Shown here: positions 1 to 9,640 of the stretch, piece after piece
How positions within the stretch are numbered: position 1 is the first letter of the stretch
Layout: the number at the start of each line of letters is the position of its first letter
DNA from: Maratus speciosus
Taxonomy: Eukaryota; Arthropoda; Arachnida; Araneae; Salticidae
Direction of reading: 5' to 3'
Length of the DNA stretch: 64,000 nt
Assembly: GCA_963932465.1 (NCBI GenBank)
Contig: OZ010800.1
Span: forward strand, 35,578,352-35,642,351
Notes under the pieces: model-generated
Told to the model about the DNA's origin: nothing
The model's input: the letters and a program-made list of their open reading frames with translations, nothing else
The model's database searches: none
Made by a program: the position numbers and the translations under genes

Positions 1-142
1 CGCTAAAAAAAGGTGACTGCTATTCGGGAACGTTCATTAGCCACCATAACGGACACTCCTGAATGCCGGACACCTCTATTAACGAAAAATAACACTTTTT
101 GCAGACGCAGGATTTCATTAAATCATGAGAAAACTGGGCAGT

Positions 143-190
143 GCCCCCCCCCCCACACACACACACACACACACCACCACCACCACTACC
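143..190. repeat. Compound microsatellite (C)n-(CA)n-(CAC)n
   Basis: A C-run passes into CA dinucleotides and then CAC/ACC triplets. It is missing from the related element at 21,425-24,237, so it arose after the two copies separated. Confidence 0.9.
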
Positions 191-696
191 ACCTTCTAAG
201 ATTTTAGTGTTCGCGAATTTGGTATGCAATTTTTGTAAAACTTATATTTTGAAACTGTTTCAACATTGTACTCTGATTACAATCAATATTTTGAATTTTT
301 AAGCTATAATAAGATTGAAAACAAAAAATACATTTACCTAAATACTGTAAAATGTCTCAACGGCAAGCAACTTAGGAATGCTGAATTTGTCCGCTATTCG
401 AAGGTGTTTGCTTTTCTGAGGTAAAGATATATATACTTATGTATGAGTTACAGATTGAAAAAGGTGAGTGGTCTATAAATAAAATTGTCCGTTATGAAAG
501 TTTTATGGTAAAACCTTCATAACGGACACTCCCAAAGAAAGACCTCTATTTAGTAAACACATTTTTCAATTCTCACTGCATGCATTGTTGTATACTTTTA
601 CCTCAGAAAAGCAGACACTTTCAAATAGCGGACAAATTTCGTGATTCCGAGATGCCCACTATTGAGAGGTTTTCCTGTATTTAGACAAATATATTT

Positions 697-901
697 GGTA
701 CAGATGTCATATTCGCCCCATATTGGCGCGATTTTTTCGGTTGCCAATTTGGCGAAAACATCAACAGCATAAACAACATAATCCGGGTTACCACATCAAG
801 CAAAATAACGACACTTTGGCGCAAGTTAAGTACCCTTTGCCTATATGATTTGGCGTCAGAAAAAAATCGCGCTAATATGGGGCGAATATGACATCTGTTC
901 C
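697..901. mobile_element. Merlin-like MITE with 8-bp target duplication
   Basis: This 205-bp element has terminal inverted repeats of about 41 bp. They start GGTACAGATGTCATATTCGC on the left and GGAACAGATGTCATATTCGC on the right (read on the minus strand), with about two mismatches over the repeat. It is flanked by the direct repeat ATATATTT (689-696 and 902-909). The related copy near 23,850-23,870 lacks the insertion and runs straight through the equivalent AT-rich stretch, which supports the boundaries. There is no open reading frame. Ends beginning GG with 8-9-bp target duplications are typical of Merlin elements. hAT and P elements also make 8-bp duplications, but the GG ends fit Merlin better. 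It is nested inside the CACT element. Confidence 0.7.
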
Positions 902-1169
902 ATATATTTTTTGTTTTTAATCATATTCTACTCTAGAAGTTAAAAATATTGGTCATAATCAATACAAGGTCGAAAGAGATTTAAATTATCAGCTTTACGA
1001 AAATTGCATACCCTATTTGGGGCCCCCTAAATTTAGAAGAAGGGGGGGGGCATGAACCAATTTGCCTATGCATTAATCACGTCCTTCTTCTGTAACAAGC
1101 ACACCCCTGTTTTGTGGTCAAATATTTTCCCGGCATTGAAGGTGGTCAAATCATGTTTACGCATAATGC

Positions 1170-1204
<35 letters not shown>

Positions 1205-1206
1205 TT
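1170..1206. repeat. (TTA)n microsatellite
   Basis: About twelve ATT/TTA triplets. The related element at 21,425-24,237 has none at the corresponding place (around 24,080), so the run expanded in this copy. Confidence 0.9.
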
Positions 1207-1264
1207 AAATGTGATAAAAAGTGTCTGCCTGTTGCCAATAAGGGAGAGGTGGGTCAAACATGGA

Positions 1265-1495
1265 CGCGAATCAGACATTTCAAATGTCTGAAATTCAGAC
1301 GCATACAAGCGTCTTAAAAATTAAGACATTTTAAAATGTCTGAAATTTGAACACTCTGGTTTCAGACACTTAAATGACTGAAATTCAGATACATACAAGT
1401 GTCTTAAAAATTAAGACATTTTAAAATGTCTGAAAATTGAACACACCGTTTCAGACACTTAAGGGACTGAATTTCAGACATTTCAGTTTAGAGTG
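1265..1495. repeat. Subterminal repeats of the CACT element
   Basis: The motif GTCT(G/T)AAATT(C/T)AGAC and close variants recur many times in both orientations up to the element end at 1495. Dense clusters of short repeats next to the ends are where CACTA-type transposases bind. That role is inferred here from position only. Confidence 0.65.
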
Positions 1496-1756
1496 TAGAA
1501 TTTATATATCAAGGGTAAGATGCAAAAAAATAATTAAATTTAAAAGCGCATACCGAATTTTAAACCGAGCACTCCAGCAATTATTACTCAAAGACAGTAC
1601 TGTGCTGTAACCGATTTCTTTTGTGTTGCTGTAAATGAATAAAAAAGGCTATGAATGTCCTGTTCTAACGTGATCGTCGTGAAATTCAGTGATTTATATC
1701 AGTTTCAATACATATCAAATAGCATAATATCATTAAAATACTCTGCAAACGATTTT

Positions 1757-2682
1757 TCCCCATATACCGTAATGTAATGGAATACTTTTGAGTGTCCCTG
1801 TAAATCAACGATTAATTCTACCTACTTCATATACAATACCAGACATGCTTTGGTGACCCTAAATAACCTTTATCAATTTCATGAAAATCCGAGTATATTT
1901 ATTGGAGTTATTTCCCATACACCATAATGTAATGGAATGCTTTTGAGTGCCCATGTAAATGAACGATTAATCCTACATACTTCATATACAATGCCAAACA
2001 TGCTTTAATGACCCTAAATAACCTTTATCAATTTCATGAAAATCCGAGTATATTTACTGGAGTTATTCCCGATATACCGTAATGTAATGGAATACTTTTG
2101 AGTGTCCCTGTAAATCAACGATTAATTCTACATACTTCATATACAATACCAGACATGCTTTGGTGACCCTAAATAACCTTTATCAATTTCATGAAAATCC
2201 GAGTATATTTACTGGAGTTATTTCCCATATACCATAATGTAATGGAATGTTTTTGAGTGCCCATGTAAAAGAACGATTAATCCTACATACTTCATATACA
2301 ATGCCAAACATGCTTTGGTGACCCTAAATAACCTTTATCAATTTCATGAAAATCCGAGTGTATTTACTGGAGTTATTTCCCATATACCATAATGTAATGG
2401 AACTTTTGAGTGCCCATGTAAATGAATGATTAATCCTACATACTTCATATACAATACCAAACATGCTTTGATGACCCTAAATAACCTTTATCAATTTCAT
2501 GAAAATCCGAGTATATTTACGGGAGTTATTCCCGATATACCGTAATGTAATGGAATACTTTTGAATGCCCCTGTAAATGAACGATTAATCCTACATACTT
2601 CATATACAATACCAAACGTGCTTTGGTGACCCTAAATAACCTTTATTAATTTCATGAAAATCCGAGTATATTTACGGGAGAG
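1757..2682. repeat. 155-bp tandem repeat, six copies
   Basis: The word 'aatgtaatgg' recurs at 1771, 1926, 2081, 2236, 2391 and 2544. That gives a period of 155 bp, with the fifth unit 2 bp short. Alternate copies share variants: 'taccgtaatg' with 'gagtgtccctg' against 'taccataatg' with 'gagtgcccatg', in copies 1 and 3 versus 2, 4 and 5. This hints at a two-monomer amplification step. The last copy runs into a GACA/GACG-rich tail at 2683-2730. The family is not recognised and there is no coding potential. Confidence 0.9.
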
Positions 2683-2775
2683 CGTGGACAAACGGACAGA
2701 CGAACAGACGGACTGACGGCCAGACAAACCGAATGCATAAACACTTTTCAACTTTGTTGGAAAGTGTTAAAAAAC
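2683..2775. repeat. GACA/GACG-rich tail with short hairpin
   Basis: Directly after the 155-bp repeats comes an irregular run of ACGGACAGACGAACAGACGG type. It is followed by 'aacactttt-caactttgttgg-aaaagtgtt'-like sequence (2748-2770) able to form a hairpin. Similar tails end some dispersed arthropod repeats. I read it as the boundary of the tandem-repeat element, without naming a family. Confidence 0.5.
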
Positions 2776-4374
2776 AGACAGTGCGATCACATCTACAAAT
2801 GAAGAGCTTTTAGTTTAAAAAAAATATTAGAAAAATTGGTTCAGCAGACAGATTAGGGCAGATGACTAAAAAACGCACTTGTGTTTTAAATATTTAGATT
2901 ATATAAAATTAGGAAAAATTAAATTAAGCAAATTATGTTATTTTGATAAAATTATAGTAGAATGTCCTAAAGAATAGCATTTTATTATTCGAGAGAATTT
3001 TGGATAAAAACTTCAGGAACTTGATATTATTTTAAACCACGAAATATTTATTTGCTTGTCTAACTCGGCGAAGCAGATCCATCCAGGCGAGAATCATCAA
3101 GTACTGTAATATAAATTGCTATTATTTGCATGTCACCTCTCTTTTATAAAGACAGTCTAAATTTTTGTAAAACATTGCATTTTATCAGTGTGTGATTTCG
3201 ATTACATTAATCTCAAAAGAGAAGCATTTTCACCAGTGAAGAATTATCATTTCAGTCATTTCAGTGAAGAATTTCAAAGCAGCTGGGCTGTGAAAATGAC
3301 GCACTTCTACAAAACATAATTCAAGTTTAAGAATTAAAATACACTCTTTTTAATAAAATGTCGTCATCTGCATCCGCTAAAGCAATCCACTTTTACAATA
3401 CAGTCTTAAAATTCGTCGATAGAAAAGTATGCGTATGACGTCATTATCACGGAATAATAGACAATATTCTTGACATAGTCCATATTTTAATTGTAATTTT
3501 TTTTCAGGTTTTATGAGAAAATGGCAAAAAAAGAAACAGTATCTCCCATTTTCGACTGTTTTCAGTTTACTTTTAGTAGAAATGGGGTACTTTTGTTGCC
3601 ACGATAAGAAAAATGGTATTAAAAACTACAAAAAAATTAATATCTAAAAAAAATTGCATTTAAAAGGGCATTTTTTTTTCTTATACGACGGTGTAAAAAT
3701 TTAAACTGTGCGATGTTTAGAAGTTTAAAAATTTGCAGTAGAGAAAATTGCAAAACTAAAATTTTATTTCAAATTTCAAAGTGTTGCCATTCGCAAAATG
3801 ACGCATGCGTTACGCACAGATATGTTTGTCCTTTATAATACAGACTAGTGTAAATGCCCGTCCCTGGACGGTGGGTAAAAATTGTGTTTTTCACTTAAAA
3901 CTTAAAAAACTGATTTAAAAAAAAATTGACAATATGGAAGCGTTTAGATGACCAAAGTTTGGCTAGTTTATGTTCTAATAAACACACGATTAGCATTTAC
4001 AATATTTATGGGTAAACCAGGTTTTCCGGCTAATGTACTACTATAACAAAAGATTTCTTAATAAAACAAAAATTTAATAAATATGCAATAAAAGTGCGTA
4101 ATTAAAACAGTCTGCTGCAACTATTGAAATAATACTATTTTTTTAATAACACTTTGAAATTGTATTTTATCGTTTACCCCCCCCCCCCCCCACTTCCTCC
4201 CCCCTCCAATTTTTTTTAAAATATGTATATTGATTAATAAATAAGTATCTCGAGTTGAATCCCAATCGTCTAATCCCCTAACCTTCTGTCCTCCTGATGC
4301 AAAGCTATAAATCAAAAATTATTAATTTTACTTTTCGTATAAACAAATTTTTTACTTTTAAAATATGGAATATG

Positions 4375-4406
<32 letters not shown>

Positions 4407-7400
4407 TTTAAATTTACATACATCTGTATATAGCAAAGGAAAATATAACTAATGTGTAATTTAAAAATAAGTTACAAAATAATAAGCCTAAAATATTTAA
4501 ATTGATTACTTTTTTAAAAGAAAGTCAGTTTTATCAATTTTTTGCAGGAAAAAAAAGGGTATTTTAAAAAATACCATATCATTGTTTTCCGTGAATCACT
4601 TTATATGAGAAACACATTAAAATTCCTTACATGTCGCAAAGAAAATTTAATATGATTGCAACTTAATACTTGAAATAATCTCAAGTGACACTTGGCGATT
4701 TATTTTGGTGGTTTAATGCGATGTGCCTTGCACTGATTTGTTAGGAAGAAGTGCCTACTATTGCTCAATTATTAGGACTTGTAACCTTGAGAAGTAATCG
4801 CGGGATTCTTGTTTCTTGTCAACCAGTGGGTGAATGGATCATTTTCCCCTTGAGTCTTTTCCTGGGAGACTGGTAAGATTGATGGATTCGCCCCGCTCAG
4901 CGTTACACTGGCTTTTATTATATAGAGATAGTCAGCGAAATTTACGGGGTTTTCAAACAATTTGATTGGTTGAAAATACCTTAACTTTCTAAAGTGCTTA
5001 TTGGTCGAAAATATTACCATGTTTAAACTACAAGCCCCTCAGTGTGTTCTTTTCAAAAGCAATTTTCTTTCATATAATTTTTAGATGTTTAGCAATACGG
5101 TTGCAAGAACCCCTGCAAAGTTTTTCACGACCACACCTGAAAGATCACCCCTCAGATTTTCCATTAGGCAGTAAAAGGTTGTACTTTATCTTCTCAGATC
5201 ATGATAAGTAAAAGATTGCTATATTCGTTTGAAAGGCATCTCTGTTTTGCTTCAGAAAATAGTTAAAAAAAGTGCATTACCTATTGCAACTTTCAAAATT
5301 TTTGAATGCATATATTGGAATTAATAATAAAGAATATATATATTTTTTTCTAAGTTTCAAAAGGGTAACGTTTTTTTTTTTCATTCATTAACAATCATAT
5401 GATTTCACTGGAAATTTTTTAAGGTAATTAAATTCGGTTGTAAAGAATAATTTTCCTCAACAAAAAAACAAAACAAAAAAAAAACAAAAAAAAAAACAAA
5501 AAAAAAAAAAAGATCATTTTAAACCACTCAAACAAAACTCTTATTTATTTTTTTGTTTACAAACTAACAGATGTTGTTATTAAAGAAACTTTGAAATCGA
5601 AAGACATTTCTTTGAAAACAGAATAAACCTTTTAAACAATACTATGAAAGATGTATTTGAACCAAATCATCAAACATATGAGTGAGAAAAAAAACGGTTG
5701 TTATGTGACAAAAATCGCTTTTAACAGCGAATTTTTACTCAGTTTTAATTTAGAAAAAAGTAAATGGTTAAATTCAAAGAAATATTTTTTTTTAGTTTTA
5801 TTGTTAGAAATAATATGTTAGAGGGTTTTATTGGGTTTTTAACAATCCATGATATTTTTATTTAATATTCAGTAACTTTTATATCACTTTCTTAACCTTC
5901 GTGTTTAAAGAGTTACATTAACATATCAAAACATGTTGTTCAGTTTTTCATTCTCATATAGTTATTTTCCAAAAGAAGACTTGTGAATATTTTTAAAAAT
6001 GTTTTAACAAAAAGAAAAAATATATATTCAATTACTTGTTTGTTATAATCTCAGAAATGAGTTTAACACATTCTCTGAAACATATGCGAGCGAATGAAAA
6101 GCATATCTTTTAATTTTTTAAAAATCTCGCAGACTTATGAACACAAGTTGAATGTTGAATACACGAATTGATGAATGTATGAACGGACAAATGCATTCAA
6201 TGTGAAATAGTGATTGAAATGATGCTGAGTGTTCAATGTTTTGAATTTCAATTAAAAAAAAGATTAGATTCGAATAAATATTTCTGTATTCTAGTTTTTT
6301 AATAAACAATCTGTTACACAAAAAATCAATACATATCGTTTGGAAAAGATATTTTGTGAACAAAAAAATCGAGTTACTAGCATTAAGGATGAAATTAACA
6401 GCAAATGTTTATTGAAAAAATTTGGAAAAAGCACAAGCTTGCGAACAAATTCATTAACAATGTGTAAATTCATGATTTTTTTCTGATCACAAGTTAGTTC
6501 CAACTTTTAAAACATGACTGATTAACTTAATTTGGAAGAATTGATTTAAGTTTTTTTTCTTTTGAAACATTTTGTTAGAAACTAATGAATGAGTTTAACA
6601 AATTTTTTGACTGGAATAATAGAGCGAATACATTTAATGTCAGAACATGTATCTGAATGAAATCGTGAATTCACAGTGTGCAGAAAGCGCGAACTTTTAA
6701 ATTTATAGTTAGGTTAAATGAAGCAAAAAAGCAAATAGCCAAATAGAAAGACACAGAAAGGAACTTTGAAAGGATAACTTTGTTAAAACTTTTTGATTTG
6801 AGAAACACTAGGTTAGACAAAAATTATATATACATTTTGTAAAGATTTTTTCCCAAGCTTTTGATGATTCAAAGAAGCAGACTTATAAATGATGTACATA
6901 CATGTAAAAAAACTTTATGAACGTTTATGCTTATTTTTACATATAAATATAAACATTGTATTTATATATAATAATACTATTTTTTTATATAAAAGTTAAA
7001 TCTGTTTGTATATGAAAATAGGTAAATGATTTTTTACACAATAAATTGCATAAATGTTTAAAGAAATACTTGGGTATATCAAACAAAGGATAGGTTATTA
7101 GAAAATATGCATGACATGTTTGCTTCTGTCGTCAAACTTATTTTCTCTACCTTGCCAAGGCCCCTATACTCGAAAAGTACCAATTTCATTTAAAATACTA
7201 AAACGAAATAAAGAAGTAAAAGAAGAAATGATGCGATAATCAAAATGTTTTATTTAATCACCAAATAATTGTTTCTAATTTGCACACGCGAAATATAAAA
7301 GATGCTATTGTTGATTGAAAAATTATGTTACAGAGATTATCGCAAAATATCAAATACTAAGTTATTTTGGCTTTTATCTTTTAAATAGAAAAAAATCCTG

Positions 7401-8415
7401 AATTATTTTCCTGTTTAAATATGTTTTATTATACTTTAATATTAGTGCGTACATATTTTCTTTGTTCCATGTGCTGTATTTCGGTTTTCTACGAAAACAT
7501 CCAGCCAGTGAAAATGACGCCCACTGAATTTCCGTGACGTATGTAGATAAATTGTGCTTTTTTATCAGTTTTTTTAATATAATTTTTTAAACGGTTTGGA
7601 ACTTATTTTTCATAGTAGGTTAGTATATTCATCATAGTATATATCATAGTATATTCAGCAGGTTTACCTCATAGATACCTTCTGCTGGAATCAGAAACAA
7701 AATTCGACAAATATTTTTTTTTGAGTTAAGGTTGACGAAAAGTTTTGACGAAAGTTTTAATCCATCGTAACTGTATGTGACTTGAAAGTAATATTGCGCT
7801 GTGTATTAACCTTCGCTTCACTCAGACAATTATTTTTTTTCTTCTTAAATAGGGCAGCATTTTTTTTTCAGATAGACCTTAAATGACCATTAATCTTTTT
7901 TCTTGTCTTATCTTAGTATCAGTTTCACGATATTTATTGTTAGAATAGAATATCCTTCATTTTAATATAATTTCATGAATGATTCATTTGTAAAAAAGCA
8001 GCAATTAGCATAAAACCTTTTGTCTGGTGATATCTATCACTTAATGATGTGATATTGCAGTTTAATATTTATTCTGGTATTTAATGATACAGGAAGTTCC
8101 TAATACGTATAAACTTTTAAGTATCAGGTGAATAACTACATAAATTTTACTCACTTTCCATTAAGAATGCGCTGAAGCTGACGTCCTTTTTCAAGTTCTC
8201 TTCGGTACGTATTTTTGAAGTAACTTTGAGGTATTTATTTATGTTAGTTAATAGAATTTATTATTTTTTTCAAAGTAGTTAAATGTATTTGATTTTATTA
8301 CATTAGATTGTAACAAATAACAAATGTATTTGATTTTATTACATTAATAGATTGACATATTTTACAATTTATTTTACTCACGTTATACGCTTAACTGCCA
8401 ACTCTTACACTTTTC
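2776..8415. other. AT-rich non-coding stretch
   Basis: I see no gene, element ends or convincing exons here. The open reading frames present are short, AT-biased and without recognisable motifs. Visible low-complexity runs are poly-C at 4177-4191, poly-T at 4375-4403 and a CAAAA-type A-rich run at about 5460-5512. A 25-bp direct repeat (aaatgtatttgattttatta plus 5 bases) occurs at 8281-8305 and again at 8322-8346. Confidence 0.7.
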
Positions 8416-8419
8416 TGTA

Positions 8420-8508
8420 CCACAAAAATTTAATAGAAATTTCTGCCTTATTTAATCGGTAGATTGCGGCGCTTAAACAAGATAAAATTTACTATTAAAT
8501 TTTTGTGG
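8420..8508. mobile_element. Small TA-flanked MITE candidate
   Basis: An 89-bp segment has perfect 17-bp inverted ends (CCACAAAAATTTAATAG) and a TA dinucleotide on each side (8418-8419 and 8509-8510). The perfect pairing extends 4 bp beyond the ends, TGTA against TACA, and the TA pair accounts for part of that. TA duplication fits the Tc1/mariner/IS630 group. The element is too short to code. A chance or regulatory hairpin cannot be excluded. Confidence 0.45.
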
Positions 8509-8650
8509 TACAAAAACTCGTAAGCTATGTATACGTAATACTAAAAGTTCCAAAATCAACGAGAATTTAATATGACAATTTAATATTTTAAACTTTTGTT
8601 TCATTGTGTTCGAAAGCAAGTCTATATACATTATTTTTAGGGTTTCGTTC

Positions 8651-8838
8651 GAGGCTAACGAAAAAGACAGGCTACCGCGGTGCATCCCGCGTGTCTTTTT
8701 TTACAGACCGCTAGCGTGACGTGATGCTCTTTTCACACATCTTCATTGGTGCATTCGAGCATCATGTGACTCCAGCGGTCTGTAAAAAATAAAACACATG
8801 GAATGCACCGCGGTAGCCTGTCTTTCTCCTTAGTCTCG
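8651..8838. mobile_element. Mutator-like MITE with 10-bp target duplication
   Basis: This 188-bp fold-back element has inverted arms starting GAGGCTAACGAAAAAGACAG on the left and GAGACTAAGGAGAAAGACAG on the right (minus strand). The arms continue through a GC-rich 'gctaccgcggtgcat' block and an inner 'acagaccgct' arm. Direct repeats GGTTTCGTTC flank it at 8641-8650 and 8839-8848. A 9-11-bp target duplication with GAG-type ends fits the Mutator (MULE) superfamily. No transposase is present, so it would need an enzyme from elsewhere. It is clearly more GC-rich than its surroundings. Confidence 0.7.
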
Positions 8839-9091
8839 GTTTCGTTCAAGTGACGAAACCCATTCGTCTCACTCCTCTATTTGCCTGTCTGTCACAGAGT
8901 TTATTCTCAGAAATTGTATAAGTTAAAGACTTGGAATTTTGAATACTTATAGCTCAATACCTCAAATTACGGTCAAATCATAAAATTTTGAAATTGTATT
9001 ATACTATTTTAATGAAATGAATTCATTTGAAGACATCCAACCATTTAAGCGATTTAGATTTTAAAAGAGAACCTTAATTTAAGTCTTTTCT

Positions 9092-9180
9092 GGGCAGGCT
9101 AGATAGCTCCGTGGTACGTTATTTGCCTGGTGACCAAAAGGTTCCCGGTTCGATGCTCGGAGTCGGAGCTTGAAATATTT
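9092..9180 (+). mobile_element. tRNA-derived SINE-like sequence
   Basis: The segment has the layout of a tRNA head. An A-box-like 'tagatagctccgtggta' lies near 9100. A B-box-like GGTTCGATGCT lies at 9147-9157, after 'tttgcctggtgaccaaaagg' that resembles an anticodon arm. Stem pairing is imperfect and the acceptor ends do not match, so it does not look like a working tRNA. It more likely is the Pol III promoter part of a SINE. The 3' body and tail are not clear. Confidence 0.55.
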
Positions 9181-9594
9181 TTCCCGGAATGCATTTCATT
9201 ATCTAATAGATTCAAATTTACAAAATTTTTGTAATTTTTTTTGCCATTTTAAGGCCATTTGTAAAATATTTTATCAATTATTTTGCAATTAAAAATATTA
9301 TTTTCTTTTTGAGAAACAGCGAAATTTCAAATTGACCACATTTTATTTTCCGATGGATTTAATTAAAAGAAATTTCGTATTTTTTTTTCCATTTTAAGGG
9401 TTCTTTTTAAGTTAAAATTAACCCTTAAATGCATGATGATTTATTTTGTTTCAAAAAATTTATATATGATTCTCTGAAAGGTTTAAAAGACACGAAAAAA
9501 AAAAAAAAAATCAGAGATACATTTTTCATATAATACGTCAACCTTTTCTTATGTTGCACATCTGCAATACAAGTAAAAACTAAAATATTGCAAA

Positions 9595-9640
9595 TCTATA
9601 CTAATATTATAAAGAAGTAAAGTTTGTTTATTTGTAGGAG
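9595..9640 (+). mobile_element. Helitron-type 5' end
   Basis: TCTATACTAATATTATAAAG starts at 9595, directly after an A. It matches the 5' terminal signature I know from insect Helitrons: TC start, then ACTAATATTATAAAG. Helitrons insert between A and T and leave no target duplication. The next bases lead straight into a 300-bp repeat array. A matching 3' end (hairpin plus CTAGT on the plus strand) is not found downstream, so the element is truncated or its end has decayed. The family link is from memory of this signature. Confidence 0.55.

Larger units (their letters stand above)
1..1495 (+). mobile_element. Partial CACT...AGTG DNA transposon, right-hand portion
   Basis: Bases 1-1495 align by eye, in the same orientation, with the right part of the complete element at 21,425-24,237. 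Shared landmarks are the 'aacggacactcc' segment, the G-run followed by a stretch ending 'gtggtcaaa', and the subterminal 'gtctgaaattcagac' palindromes. Both copies end in 'tttagagtg', here at 1495. The left end lies before the window. No transposase can be seen, so this is a non-autonomous copy. It carries later additions: a compound microsatellite (143-190), a (TTA)n run (1170-1206) and a nested MITE (697-901). It also has an internal inverted repeat (383-425 against 597-640). The CACT...AGTG ends and repeated subterminal motifs fit the CACTA/EnSpm or Chapaev groups. The superfamily is inferred from the ends alone. Confidence 0.6.

Noticed and set aside
13..229. Short reading frames with His/Pro- or Gly/Val-rich stretches
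   Set aside because: They are translations of the compound microsatellite at 143-190, with no conserved protein.
1052..1317. Overlapping frames encoding poly-Ile or poly-Tyr
   Set aside because: Produced by the (TTA)n run. The related element copy lacks it.
4772..5020. 82-residue minus-strand frame considered as an exon
   Set aside because: No recognisable domain, no clear splice sites and composition like its surroundings.
9092..9165. Functional tRNA gene
   Set aside because: Acceptor ends do not pair and the stems have mismatches. The A and B boxes fit a SINE better.
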